Below are positions 16,316 to 25,486 of a stretch of 64,000 nt of DNA, piece by piece (within the stretch, counting starts at the first letter, position 1; every line of letters starts with the position of its first letter). The notes under the pieces were generated by a model. That model was not told the origin of the DNA. It did not search any database and saw only the letters and a program-made list of their open reading frames with translations. The stretch spans positions 186,001 to 250,000 of the forward strand of contig NZ_VDMR01000009.1 in the NCBI RefSeq assembly GCF_006346315.1. Reading direction: 5' to 3'. Made by a program: the position numbers and the translations under genes. Origin of the DNA: Nocardioides litoris. Lineage in GTDB: Bacteria > Actinomycetota > Actinomycetes > Propionibacteriales > Nocardioidaceae.

Positions 16316-17784
16316 GCGACACCACCCTCAGCACCGACACCGACACCCACGTCGAGCCCGACGTACCCGTCGACGAGGTCCCCGAGGACGTCGTCGAGGT
16401 GCACCGCGACGGCCCGCTGTCGATGCTGGTCGGCGGCACCGCCGGCCTCGTCGCGGTGGCCTACCTGGCGCGCGCCGTGGGCTCCGGCTCGACGCTCGAC
16501 TGGGTGCTGTGCCTGGTCGTCGCGGCCGTGGCCGGCGTGCACCTGGCCGCCGTGCTGGACGCCCGGGCGCCGCTGGTGGTCGTCGACCGCCAGGGCGTGC
16601 GCATCCGCCGCGGCCGGACGTGGCACGGCATCGCCTGGGACGACGTCGACCGCGTCGAGCACCGTCCGCGGGCCTCGCTGCTGCGCGACGGGTCGCTCGG
16701 CGTCGTCGCCCGCGACGGCCGGGCCGTCTCGGTCCGGCTCGGCATGTCGACGCGGTTGACCGGCTGCGACTGGCACGAGCTCGGCGAGGCCCTGGTCGAC
16801 CTCAGCGAGGACCGCGCCACCGTCGTCGAGGAGGCCCCGGCGGGCGTGGCCCCGCGGGAGGACGGACCCGAACCGGGCCGCGAGGTCGTCGGCGGACGGC
16901 GTGACGAGGTCCGCCTCGACAAGCGCCCCGCCGCAGCGCCCGCCGAGCTCGAGGAGGTTGACGACGACACCGCCGTCGTGGTCCTCGACCCCGCGCCGGC
17001 GCCGGCCCCCGTCGCCGACGTCTCCGCCACCTCGACCATCGTGATCGACGCCGGCGAGGTCCCGGCGACCCCCGTCGACCCGGTCGTCGGTCCGGTCCTG
17101 CAGGCCGCCCGCACCCGCCTCGGCCTCGGGGTCGACCAGCTCGCCGAGCGCACCCGCATCCGCCCCCACGTCATCGAGTCGATCGAGCTCGACGACTTCG
17201 GGCCCTGCGGCGGCGACTTCTACGCCCGCGGCCACCTGCGCACGCTGGCCCGCGTGCTCGGCGTCGACGCGGCGCCGCTGCTGGCATCGTACGACGAGCG
17301 GTACGCCGACGCGCCCATCGACCCGCGCCGGGTGTTCGAGGCCGAGCTGGCCACGGGCGCGGGCAGCGCGATCCGCGGTACCCGCGGCCGGCTGAACTGG
17401 TCGGTCCTCGTGGCCGCGGTGATGGCGGTCGTCCTGGTCTGGTCGGTCGCCCGGCTGCTCATGGACGGGCCCGTGCCGGTCGCCGACCAGCCGGTCCTCA
17501 ACGGCTCGCCCGGCGGGCAGGCCCGGCTCAGCGGCGGCAGCACCGAGCGGGTGCCCGTCACCTTCACCGCGGCCACCGGCGGCGCCCGGGTCACCGTGCG
17601 CAACGGCGACGGCCGGGTCGTCTTCGACGAGCCCCTCGCCTTCATGCAGACCGCGAAGCTCGACGTCGCCCCGCCGGTGCGCATCAGCAGCACCGACGGT
17701 GGTCTCGAGGTGAGCGTCGACGGCGAGGACGAGGGCGCGATCGGCACCGCGGGCAGCGCCGCGCAGCGGTTCTACGTGCCCTGA
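16312..17784 (+). CDS. RodZ-like protein: helix-turn-helix, transmembrane anchor, DUF4115
   Basis: 490 aa, starting GTG in a 4-nt overlap with ftsK (GTGA). The N-terminal part has two hydrophobic helices (about 40-80) and a PH-like strand region (V-V-V-D-R-Q-G-V-R-I-R-R-G-R). A long acidic, low-complexity linker leads to a RodZ-type HTH (about 262-325: L-Q-A-A-R-T-R-L-G-L-G-V-D-Q-L-A-E-R-T-R-I). Then come one transmembrane helix (about 365-385) and an extracytoplasmic beta domain like DUF4115. RodZ links MreB-type morphogenesis to the membrane in rods; many actinobacterial homologues are uncharacterised. The extra N-terminal membrane/PH-like module is unusual for RodZ. Coupling to ftsK suggests a role in division or envelope growth. 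Confidence 0.8.
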   Translation: MSDTTLSTDTDTHVEPDVPVDEVPEDVVEVHRDGPLSMLVGGTAGLVAVAYLARAVGSGSTLDWVLCLVVAAVAGVHLAAVLDARAPLVVVDRQGVRIRRGRTWHGIAWDDVDRVEHRPRASLLRDGSLGVVARDGRAVSVRLGMSTRLTGCDWHELGEALVDLSEDRATVVEEAPAGVAPREDGPEPGREVVGGRRDEVRLDKRPAAAPAELEEVDDDTAVVVLDPAPAPAPVADVSATSTIVIDAGEVPATPVDPVVGPVLQAARTRLGLGVDQLAERTRIRPHVIESIELDDFGPCGGDFYARGHLRTLARVLGVDAAPLLASYDERYADAPIDPRRVFEAELATGAGSAIRGTRGRLNWSVLVAAVMAVVLVWSVARLLMDGPVPVADQPVLNGSPGGQARLSGGSTERVPVTFTAATGGARVTVRNGDGRVVFDEPLAFMQTAKLDVAPPVRISSTDGGLEVSVDGEDEGAIGTAGSAAQRFYVP

Positions 17785-17873
17785 GCCGCCCTCCAGCGCC
17801 TCCGACCTGCCCCGGCGCGGTCCACTCGGAATTCGGGTGGCCGGTCGGGGCGGCGTCATACTGGCCGACAGCC

Positions 17874-19289
17874 ATGACGACGAACCAGACGACGCCCGCC
17901 ACCTCCGACCTGCTCTCCGTCGCGATGCTCACCCTCGGGTGCGCGCGCAACGAGGTGGACTCCGAGGAGCTGGCCGGACGGCTGGCGGCCGACGGGTTCC
18001 GCCTCGTCGACGACCCGGCCCAGGCCGACACCGTGGTGGTCAACACCTGCGGGTTCGTCGAGCAGGCCAAGAAGGACTCCGTCGACGCGCTGCTCGAGGC
18101 CGCCGACCTCAAGGAGACGGGGCGGCCGCAGGCCGTCGTCGCGGTCGGCTGCATGTCCGAGCGCTACGGCAAGGACCTCGCGACCAGCCTGCCCGAGGTC
18201 GACGCGGTGCTGGGGTTCGACGACTACACCGACATCGCCGGCCGGCTGCGCTCGATCGTGGCGGGGGAGACCCACCACCCGCACACGCCGTCCGACCGCC
18301 GACTGCTGCTGCCCATCAGCCCCGTCGACCGGGCCGACCACGCCCCCGACGTGGCTCCCCGCGCGCGCCTGGAGTCCGGGCCGATGGCCCCGCTCAAGCT
18401 GGCCAGCGGCTGCGACCGCCGCTGCTCGTTCTGCGCCATCCCGAGCTTCCGCGGCTCGTTCGTCAGCCGTCGGCCCTCCGACGTGCTCGCCGAGGCGCGG
18501 TGGCTGGCCGGCGAGGGCGTGCGCGAGCTGTTCCTGGTCTCGGAGAACTCCACGTCCTACGGCAAGGACCTCGGCGACCTGCGGCTGCTCGAGACGCTGC
18601 TGCCCGAGCTGGCGGCCATCGACGGGATCGAGCGGGTCCGGGTCTCCTACCTCCAGCCCGCCGAGACCCGTCCCGGGCTGGTCACCGCCATCGCGGCGAC
18701 GCCCGGCGTGGCGCCGTACTTCGACCTGTCGTTCCAGCACGCCTCCGCGACGGTGCTCCGTCGCATGCGCCGGTTCGGCGACCCGGAGTCCTTCCTCGGG
18801 CTGCTGGACCAGGTGCGGGCGCAGGCGCCGCTGGCCGGCGTGCGCTCCAACGTCATCGTCGGGTTCCCCGGCGAGACCGAGGACGACCTGCAGACCCTGT
18901 GCGACTTCCTGGAGGCGGCCCGCCTCGACGTCACCGGCGTGTTCGGCTACTCCGACGAGGACGGCACCGAGGCGGCGTCGTACGACGACAAGCTCGACGA
19001 CGACGAGGTGTGGGCGCGCGCGCAGCACGTGACCGCGCTCGTCGAGGAGCTCACGGCGCAGCGCGCCGAGGAGCGGCTCGGCGAGGAGGTGCTGGTGCTG
19101 GTGGAGTCGGTCGACCACGTCGAGGGTGGCGTCGTCGCCGAGGGCCGCGCCGCCCACCAGGGTCCCGAGGTCGACGGCACCACGACCCTGTCCGAGGGCG
19201 ACTGGTCGGTCGGCGACCTCGTCGCCGCGGTGGTCACCGGCACCGACGGCGTCGACCTCGTCGCCCGGCCGACGGGCCCGGCTCGATGA
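17874..19289 (+). CDS. rimO: ribosomal protein S12 methylthiotransferase
   Basis: 471 aa radical-SAM enzyme that adds a methylthio group to a conserved Asp of S12. The N-terminal UPF0004 domain supplies the auxiliary cluster cysteines C23 (T-L-G-C-A-R-N), C59 (N-T-C-G-F) and C93 (V-G-C-M-S-E-R). The radical SAM C-x3-C-x2-C is C180, C184, C187 (S-G-C-D-R-R-C-S-F-C-A). A TRAM-like C-terminal region follows. L-G-C-A-R-N-x-V-D-S at the start favours RimO over MiaB. Its stop overlaps the pgsA start (ATGA). Confidence 0.95.
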   Translation: MTTNQTTPATSDLLSVAMLTLGCARNEVDSEELAGRLAADGFRLVDDPAQADTVVVNTCGFVEQAKKDSVDALLEAADLKETGRPQAVVAVGCMSERYGKDLATSLPEVDAVLGFDDYTDIAGRLRSIVAGETHHPHTPSDRRLLLPISPVDRADHAPDVAPRARLESGPMAPLKLASGCDRRCSFCAIPSFRGSFVSRRPSDVLAEARWLAGEGVRELFLVSENSTSYGKDLGDLRLLETLLPELAAIDGIERVRVSYLQPAETRPGLVTAIAATPGVAPYFDLSFQHASATVLRRMRRFGDPESFLGLLDQVRAQAPLAGVRSNVIVGFPGETEDDLQTLCDFLEAARLDVTGVFGYSDEDGTEAASYDDKLDDDEVWARAQHVTALVEELTAQRAEERLGEEVLVLVESVDHVEGGVVAEGRAAHQGPEVDGTTTLSEGDWSVGDLVAAVVTGTDGVDLVARPTGPAR

Positions 19290-19906
19290 GCACCGAGCAG
19301 CAGGCGGCGGTCTCCAACTGGAACCTGCCCAACGCCCTGACGGTCCTGCGGATCGCGCTCGTCCCGGTCTACGGCTGGTTCCTGCTGGGCCACGACCACG
19401 ACTCGGTCCTGTGGCGCTCCCTGGCCTGGGTGGTCTTCGCCATCGCGATGATCACCGACAAGATCGACGGAGACCTGGCCCGCTCGCGGGGGCTGGTGAC
19501 CGACTTCGGCAAGATCGCCGACCCCATCGCCGACAAGGCGCTGACCGGCATGGCCTTCGTCGCCCTGTCCATCACCGGCGACATCTGGTGGATCGTCACC
19601 ATCGTGGTGCTCCTGCGGGAGTGGTCGGTGACCCTGCTGCGGCTCTCGGTCGCCAAGGACGTGGTCATGGCCGCCGCGCAGAGCGGCAAGGTCAAGACGA
19701 CCCTGCAGGCCCTGGCCCTGGGCGGCCTCACCCTGCCCGGCAAGCAGCTGACCGGCTGGGCCGACGTCCCGGGCGACGTCTTCTACTACCTCGCCCAGGC
19801 CTTCCTGGCCGCCGCGGTCGCGATGACGCTGTGGTCGGGCTACGAGTTCTTCCGCGACTTCGCACGACAGCGACGGGCCGGCCGCACCGGCGCCCCCTCG
19901 ACCTGA
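19286..19906 (+). CDS. pgsA: CDP-diacylglycerol--glycerol-3-phosphate 3-phosphatidyltransferase
   Basis: 206 aa integral membrane enzyme with about four to five helices. The complete CDP-alcohol phosphotransferase motif D-x2-D-G-x2-A-R-x8-G-x3-D-x3-D is present from about residue 53 (D-K-I-D-G-D-L-A-R ... G-K-I-A-D-P-I-A-D). It makes phosphatidylglycerol-phosphate, the precursor of phosphatidylglycerol and cardiolipin. The context rimO-pgsA ... pncC-clgR is the conserved actinobacterial order, here broken by a 4.8-kb secreted nuclease gene. Confidence 0.95.
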   Translation: MSTEQQAAVSNWNLPNALTVLRIALVPVYGWFLLGHDHDSVLWRSLAWVVFAIAMITDKIDGDLARSRGLVTDFGKIADPIADKALTGMAFVALSITGDIWWIVTIVVLLREWSVTLLRLSVAKDVVMAAAQSGKVKTTLQALALGGLTLPGKQLTGWADVPGDVFYYLAQAFLAAAVAMTLWSGYEFFRDFARQRRAGRTGAPST

Positions 19907-19974
19907 GGTAACCGTCGGGAGACGTTTTCGTCCCGTTCGCCTGTTCTGCTGGACGAATTGTCGGTGGGCTGGCT

Positions 19975-20015
19975 TACTCTTCAGGTCTTCCCCCGGCACA
20001 CCTCCCTGGGTGTGC
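19975..20015 (+). promoter_or_regulatory. probable promoter and leader hairpin of the secreted nuclease gene
   Basis: TACTCT at 19975-19980 is a plausible -10. It is followed by a stem GCACACC/GGTGTGC (19996-20002 with 20009-20015). GGCACA at 19995-20000 can instead pair with TGTGCC at 20016-20021, so two exclusive foldings exist. The start codon at 20062 lies about 45 nt downstream. Confidence 0.35.
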
Positions 20016-20061
20016 TGTGCCTGTCTCGTGTCTCGCCGTCCCTCGAAGGGTCCTCGTCTCT

Positions 20062-23000
20062 GTGTTCACGCACGCCTCACGGCGTCGCGCCCTGACCGGC
20101 ACGCTCCTCGCCGGCCTCGTCGCGGCCCCGCTCGCGCTCGGATCAACCAGCTCACCCGCCTCGGCCAACCCCTCCGGCACCGGGCTCGTCATCTCCGAGG
20201 TCTACGGGGGAGGTGGCAACAGCGGCGCGACCCTGAAGAACGACTTCATCGAGCTCTACAACCCCACCGAGGCCCCCGTCTCGGTCGCGGGCTGGAGCGT
20301 CCAGTGGCGCGCCTCCGGGTCCACCGGCGCGGCCACCGGCGTGACGCCGCTGACGGGCACCGTCCCGGCCAAGGGCCACTACCTGGTCCAGCAGGCAGCC
20401 GGCAACGGTGGCACCACCAGCCTGCCCACCCCGGACGCCACCGGTGACATCGCCATGGGCGGCACCGCGGGCACCGCGATCCTGTCCAACGGCACCGCGG
20501 CCGTCGACCCGGGCGTCGACTCCCTGGCCGCCAACCCGGCGGTGGTCGACCTCGTCGGCGTCAACAGCAACGTCTGGGAGGGGGCCGGCAAGGCGCCCGC
20601 GATGTCGGCCACGACGTCGTCCAAGCGATCCGCGACCGGCGCCGACAGCGACAACAACGCGGCCGACCTCAGCTCCAGCGCGCCCGCGCCGGTCAACGCC
20701 GCGGGCCAGGCCCCGGTCCCGCCCGTGCAGTGCGGCACCTCGATCGCCGCCGTCCAGGGCACCGGCAGCTCCGCGCCCTGCGCGGGCCAGACCGCCACCC
20801 TCGACGGCGTCGTCACCGCGGTCTACCCCGGCACCTTCAACGGCTTCTACATCCAGACCGGCGGCACCGGTGGCGCCACCGACGCCACCCCGGGTGCCTC
20901 CGACGCGATCTTCGTCTACGGCGGCCCCGACTTCGACAACACCCAGGGCCTCGCGCTCGGTGACTCGGTGCGGGTCACCGGCCCGGTCTCGGAGTTCAGC
21001 GGCCTGACCCAGCTCACGCTGGCCACCGCGGGCTCGGTCTCCAAGCTGCCGTCGCCGCTGGCGCCGGTGACCCCGCTCGCGATCGCCTACCCGGCCACCG
21101 CCGAGGCGCGCGAGGCGCACGAGGGCGAGCTGCTCGCCCCGACCGACGCCTTCACGGTCACCAACGTCTTCTCCACCAACCGGTACGCCGAGATCGGCCT
21201 CGCCACCGGCACCCGACCGCTCATCCAGCCGACCGAGGTCGGCGCCGTCGGGTCCGACGCCTACAACGCCCAGCTGGCTGACAACGCCGCCCGGGCCGTC
21301 ACGCTCGACGACGGCGCCAGCATCGACTTCCTGCCGACCGGTGGGGGCGACAACCAGGACATTCCGCTCCCGTGGCTGACGCGCGACCGGTCGATCCGGG
21401 TAGACGCCAAGGCCACCCTGGTCGCCCCGGTCATCCTCGAGTTCCGCAACAACACCTGGAAGTTCCAGCCGCGCCAGCAGGTCACCGGCGACGGCGCCTC
21501 CGTGGCGACCTTCGCCGACACCCGCGCCGCCGAGGCCGACGGGCCCCGCCCGGTCGGTGGCGACCTCAAGATCGGCACGTTCAACGTGCTCAACTACTTC
21601 CCCGTCACCGGCCAGGTCTGGGAGAAGAAGGGCCTCGGCACCTGCACCTACTTCCGCGACCGCGACGACGACCCGGTCGGCGTCAACTCCTGCACCAACA
21701 ACGGCCCCCGCGGAGCCGCCGAGCTCGGCGACCTCGAGCGCCAGCAGGCCAAGATCGTCAACGCCATCAACCGCATGGACGCCGACGTGGTGAGCCTCGA
21801 GGAGATCGAGAACTCCATCAAGGTCGGCGAGACCGACCGCGACGCGGGCGTCCGGCAGCTGGTCGCGGCCCTCAACGCCGCCGCCGGCACCCGTCGGTGG
21901 GCCTTCGTGCCGTCCCCGCCGGCCACGGCCCTGCCCCCGCTGGCCTCGCAGGACGTCATCCGCACGGCGTTCATCTACGACCCGGCCGCGGTCAACCCCG
22001 TCGGCGCCTCCAAGGTGCTGCTCGGCTCCACGGCGTTCACCAACGCCCGCCAGCCGCTCGCCCAGGCCTTCAAGCCGGTGGGCGCCGGAGCCGACGCGGC
22101 GTTCGCCGTGGTGGTCAACCACTTCAAGTCCAAGGGCGACAGCACGCCCGTGGCCACGGGAGACAACGCCAACGGCCCGCAGGGTGCCTTCAACGGCGAC
22201 CGGACCCGCCAGGCCAAGGCCCTGGCCGACTTCGCCACCGCGTTCGCGGCCGAGCGCTCGGTCGAGGAGGTCTACCTCACCGGCGACTTCAACGCCTACA
22301 CCGCCGAGGACCCGATGAAGGTCCTCGCCGACAACGGCTACTCGATCGTGGAGTCCACCGAGCCCGGTGACTACTCCTACAGCTTCAGCGGCCTGTCCGG
22401 GTCCCTCGACCACGTCCTGGCCAACGCGGCCGGCAAGGCCCGGGTGACCGGCGCCGACGTGTGGGAGATCAACGCCAACGAGTCGGTGGCCTACCAGTAC
22501 AGCCGCCGCAACTACAACGCGACGCAGTTCTTCAACGGCTCCGACCCGTTCGCTGCCTCCGACCACAACCCCGAGGTCATCGGCATCGGCGCGCCCACGG
22601 GCACGCAGACCGAGATCAACCTGCTCAACATCAACGACTTCCACGGTCGCATCGACACCAACACCACCGCGTTCGCGACCACCGTCGAGCAGCTGCGGGC
22701 CGAGGGTGGCGAGGACAAGACCCTGTTCCTCTCCGCCGGTGACAACATCGGGGCGTCGCTGTTCGCCTCCGCGATCGCCGACGACGACCCGACGCTCGAC
22801 GTGCTCGACGCCCTGGAGCTGCGGGCCTCCGCGGTCGGCAACCACGAGTTCGACCAGGGGTTCGCCGACCTCCGCGACGACGTCGCCCCCGACGTCGACT
22901 TCTCCTACCTCGGTGCCAACGTCTACCGCGCCGGCACGCAGACGCCGGTGCTCGACGAGTACGACCTGTTCGAGGTCGACGGGACCACGGTCGCGGTCAT

Positions 23001-24846
23001 CGGCGCGGTGACCCAGGAGACGCCCTCCCTCGTCTCGCCCGGCGGCATCGAGGGCCTCGAGTTCGGCGACCCCGTGGCCGCGGTCAACCGGGTCGCCGCC
23101 CGCCTGAGCGACGGCATCTCCACCCGCCAGAACGAGGAGGCCGACGTGATCGTCGCCGAGTACCACGAGGGCGCCGGCGCCGGCATCCCCGACGGTGCGA
23201 CGCTCGAGCAGGAGGTCGCCGAGGGCGGCGCGTTCGCCGCGATCGTCAACGACACCTCCGCCCAGGTCGACGCGATCTTCACCGGGCACACCCACAAGCA
23301 GTACGCGTGGGACGCCCCGGTGCCCGGTGAGCCCGGCCGCACCCGTCCCGTCCTGCAGACGGGGTCCTACGGCGAGAACGTCGGCCAGATCAAGCTGACC
23401 GTCGACCCCGCCACCGGCGACGTCGTGTCCTACACCCAGCGCAACGTCGCCCGGGCGGCGGCCGCCGACCTGACGCTGCCCCGGGTCCAGCAGGTCAAGA
23501 CCATCGTCGATGCCGCGCTGAAGAACGCCGAGACCATCGGCAACCAGCCCGTCGGCCGGATCTCCGCCGACATCACCACGGCGTTCTCCGGCAGCACCCG
23601 CGACGACCGGGCCGCCGAGTCCACCCTGGGCGGCTTCGTGGCCAACGCCCTGCGTGACGGTGTCTCGGACTTCGCCGAGCCCGACCTCGGCCTGACCAAC
23701 CCGGGCGGTCTGCGTGCTGACCTGCTGTTCAAGGGCAGCACGGCCAGCAACCCGGCCAACACCGACGGCGTCGTCACCTTCGCCGAGGCCAACGCCGTCC
23801 TGCCCTTCAACAACACGGTGGCCATCGTCGAGCTGACCGGGGCGCAGCTGGAGCAGGTGCTGGAGCAGCAGTGGCAGACCAACGCCGACGGCACCGTGCC
23901 CTCGCGTCCCTACCTCCAGCTGGGTCTGTCCGACAACGTGGCCGTCGTGGCCGACGAGTCCCAGCCGGCCGGGTCGCGCATCGTCTCGGTGCGCATCGAC
24001 GGCCAGCCGCTCGACCCCGCCGCGACCTACACGATCTCGACGCTGTCCTTCCTCGCCCAGGGCGGCGACAACTTCCGGGCCTTCACCGGTGGCACCTACA
24101 CCGACACCGGGCTGCTCGACGCGCAGCTGTGGCGCGACTACCTGGCGACCGGGACCGTCGAGGCGCCCCTGCAGCCCGACTTCGCCCGTCAGCAGGTCTT
24201 CGCCAGCGGCCTGGGTGCCACCCTGCCGGCCGGTGCGACCAGCACCTTCCGGCTCGGGGTCCCGACCGGTGACACCGTCGCACCCATCACCGGCACGACG
24301 CTCGACCTGACCTCGCTCGGCAGCCCGGCCAACACCGAGGTCGTCGCCACCCTGGTCGACGGCGCGACCGAGACGCCCCTGGGCACCTACCCGGTGTCCG
24401 CCGGGGTCGCCGAGGTCAGCCTGACGCTGCCCGCCGGTGCCACGGGGGTGGTGCGCCTGGTCGCCAACCCCAGCCGGACCACGGTGACCGTGCCCGTCGC
24501 GACCGCGACGGAGCCCGGCCCCGGTCCCGGTCCCGGTCCCGACCCCGAGCCGGTCAAGGCGACGCCGTCCGTGGACGTCCGGCACACGCCCGGCAAGGTC
24601 GTCGTCGACCGCACCCGACCGCGGCTCGTGGTGGTGGTCCGAGCGGCGGGCCGCGCCGCGACCGGCTACGTCCGGGTGCAGGCGGCCGGCAAGACCTTCG
24701 TCCGACGCCTGACCAACGGGCGGCTGCAGCTCCGCCTGCCGGCATACCAGAAGGTGGGTCGCAAGCCCGTCGTGGTGACCTACAACGGCAACGCCACCAC
24801 CAAGGCGTCGCGCACCACGCACACGATCCGGGTGGTCCGCCGCTAG
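20062..24846 (+). CDS. secreted ExeM/NucH-type nuclease fused to 5'-nucleotidase, with Ig-like tail
   Basis: 1594 aa. Twin-Arg/Ala-rich signal peptide (R-R-R-A-L-T-G-T-L-L-A-G-L). Domains: lamin-tail domain (about 35-150, I-S-E-V-Y-G-G-G-G-N-S-G); OB-like ExeM domain (about 230-350); endonuclease/exonuclease/phosphatase domain from about 500 (K-I-G-T-F-N-V-L-N-Y-F, V-V-N-H-F-K-S-K-G, L-T-G-D-F-N-A, S-D-H-N-P). A calcineurin-like metallophosphatase starts near 852 (N-I-N-D-F-H-G-R, G-N-H-E-F-D near 926, G-H-T-H). Then a 5'-nucleotidase C-domain (about 1160-1375), a Gly-Pro linker, and an Ig-like domain from 1500. It could digest extracellular DNA to nucleotides and dephosphorylate them in one chain. 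GTG at 20062 is chosen for its GAAGGG and signal peptide; a GTG at 20017 would add 15 residues. Confidence 0.92.
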   Translation: MFTHASRRRALTGTLLAGLVAAPLALGSTSSPASANPSGTGLVISEVYGGGGNSGATLKNDFIELYNPTEAPVSVAGWSVQWRASGSTGAATGVTPLTGTVPAKGHYLVQQAAGNGGTTSLPTPDATGDIAMGGTAGTAILSNGTAAVDPGVDSLAANPAVVDLVGVNSNVWEGAGKAPAMSATTSSKRSATGADSDNNAADLSSSAPAPVNAAGQAPVPPVQCGTSIAAVQGTGSSAPCAGQTATLDGVVTAVYPGTFNGFYIQTGGTGGATDATPGASDAIFVYGGPDFDNTQGLALGDSVRVTGPVSEFSGLTQLTLATAGSVSKLPSPLAPVTPLAIAYPATAEAREAHEGELLAPTDAFTVTNVFSTNRYAEIGLATGTRPLIQPTEVGAVGSDAYNAQLADNAARAVTLDDGASIDFLPTGGGDNQDIPLPWLTRDRSIRVDAKATLVAPVILEFRNNTWKFQPRQQVTGDGASVATFADTRAAEADGPRPVGGDLKIGTFNVLNYFPVTGQVWEKKGLGTCTYFRDRDDDPVGVNSCTNNGPRGAAELGDLERQQAKIVNAINRMDADVVSLEEIENSIKVGETDRDAGVRQLVAALNAAAGTRRWAFVPSPPATALPPLASQDVIRTAFIYDPAAVNPVGASKVLLGSTAFTNARQPLAQAFKPVGAGADAAFAVVVNHFKSKGDSTPVATGDNANGPQGAFNGDRTRQAKALADFATAFAAERSVEEVYLTGDFNAYTAEDPMKVLADNGYSIVESTEPGDYSYSFSGLSGSLDHVLANAAGKARVTGADVWEINANESVAYQYSRRNYNATQFFNGSDPFAASDHNPEVIGIGAPTGTQTEINLLNINDFHGRIDTNTTAFATTVEQLRAEGGEDKTLFLSAGDNIGASLFASAIADDDPTLDVLDALELRASAVGNHEFDQGFADLRDDVAPDVDFSYLGANVYRAGTQTPVLDEYDLFEVDGTTVAVIGAVTQETPSLVSPGGIEGLEFGDPVAAVNRVAARLSDGISTRQNEEADVIVAEYHEGAGAGIPDGATLEQEVAEGGAFAAIVNDTSAQVDAIFTGHTHKQYAWDAPVPGEPGRTRPVLQTGSYGENVGQIKLTVDPATGDVVSYTQRNVARAAAADLTLPRVQQVKTIVDAALKNAETIGNQPVGRISADITTAFSGSTRDDRAAESTLGGFVANALRDGVSDFAEPDLGLTNPGGLRADLLFKGSTASNPANTDGVVTFAEANAVLPFNNTVAIVELTGAQLEQVLEQQWQTNADGTVPSRPYLQLGLSDNVAVVADESQPAGSRIVSVRIDGQPLDPAATYTISTLSFLAQGGDNFRAFTGGTYTDTGLLDAQLWRDYLATGTVEAPLQPDFARQQVFASGLGATLPAGATSTFRLGVPTGDTVAPITGTTLDLTSLGSPANTEVVATLVDGATETPLGTYPVSAGVAEVSLTLPAGATGVVRLVANPSRTTVTVPVATATEPGPGPGPGPDPEPVKATPSVDVRHTPGKVVVDRTRPRLVVVVRAAGRAATGYVRVQAAGKTFVRRLTNGRLQLRLPAYQKVGRKPVVVTYNGNATTKASRTTHTIRVVRR

Positions 24847-24863
24847 GACTGCTCGCGTGAGCA

Positions 24864-24898
24864 CAGGAGGCCGGCCCCGGCTCGGGGTCGGCCTCCTG
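24864..24898. terminator. intrinsic terminator-like hairpin after the secreted nuclease gene
   Basis: A 15-bp stem with a single G-U pair (24864-24878 with 24884-24898, 5-nt loop), beginning 17 nt after the stop codon. It separates the nuclease from pncC and argues against upstream start codons for pncC. Confidence 0.7.
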
Positions 24899-24909
24899 CC
24901 GTCTGGTGG

Positions 24910-24915
24910 CAGGAT
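24910..24915 (+). promoter_or_regulatory. possible leaderless -10 box of pncC
   Basis: CAGGAT, 7 nt before the GTG at 24923. The same hexamer stands 6 nt before the GNAT gene start. Confidence 0.4.
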
Positions 24916-24922
24916 CGACGAC

Positions 24923-25441
24923 GTGCCCCGCCACCACCGCACCACGTCGGGTCGACCCGACCCGTCCCGGGTCCTCGAGGTGCTCGGTGACGCCGGCGCC
25001 ACCCTCGCCACGGCCGAGTCCCTCACCGGGGGACGCCTGGCCGCGGCCCTCGCCGCCGTCCCGGGGGCGTCCGCGTCCTTCCGGGGCGGCGTGGTCGCCT
25101 ACGCCTCCGACCTCAAGGTCAGCCTCCTCGGGGTGCCCGAGGAGGTCGCGGCCCGCGTCGGTGTCGTCTCCGCGGAGTGCGCTGCGGCGATGGCCGAGGG
25201 GGTGCGCACCCTCACCGCGTCGACGTACGGCGTGGCGACGACCGGCGTGGCCGGCCCGACCGAGCAGGAGGGCAAGCCCGTCGGCACCGTCTTCGTCGCG
25301 GTCGCGGGTCCCGGCGGGACCCGGTCGCTGGCCCTCGAGCTGACGGGGGACCGCGAGGCGGTGGTCGAGCGGACGGTGGGCGAGGCGCTGGGTGCGCTGC
25401 TCGCGGCGATCCCCGGCGCGGAAGAACCGGGCCTCCGGTAG
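24923..25441 (+). CDS. pncC: CinA C-terminal-type nicotinamide-nucleotide amidohydrolase
   Basis: 172 aa, a stand-alone CinA C-domain. Visible: L-A-T-A-E-S-L-T-G-G-R-L-A-A with the active-site Ser, F-R-G-G-V-V-A-Y-A, V-V-S-A-E-C-A-A-A-M-A, G-V-A-T-T-G-V-A-G-P-T and G-K-P-V-G-T-V-F-V-A-V-A-G. The family deamidates NMN to nicotinate mononucleotide. The in-frame GTG at 24857 was rejected because the terminator hairpin would fall inside the coding sequence. The TAG stop overlaps the probable clgR -10 box. Confidence 0.9.
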   Translation: MPRHHRTTSGRPDPSRVLEVLGDAGATLATAESLTGGRLAAALAAVPGASASFRGGVVAYASDLKVSLLGVPEEVAARVGVVSAECAAAMAEGVRTLTASTYGVATTGVAGPTEQEGKPVGTVFVAVAGPGGTRSLALELTGDREAVVERTVGEALGALLAAIPGAEEPGLR

Positions 25442-25444
25442 CGT
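25439..25444 (+). promoter_or_regulatory. possible -10 box of clgR
   Basis: TAGCGT overlapping the pncC stop codon. About 35 nt of leader with GAGGGAGA precede the clgR ATG. Confidence 0.35.
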
Positions 25445-25486
25445 TGGGATCCACGTACCGACGACCGACCGGCCGAGGGAGACGAC

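Noticed and set aside
24857..24922. Upstream GTG start for pncC
   Set aside because: It would place the strong hairpin at 24864-24898 inside the gene; the GTG at 24923 fits the family N-terminus and has a -10-like box at the usual distance.
20152..25026. A 1624-codon open frame on the minus strand opposite the secreted nuclease
   Set aside because: It mirrors a real gene whose third positions are almost all G or C, which removes stop codons from an antisense frame. The translation is low-complexity with no domains, while the plus strand has complete catalytic motifs.
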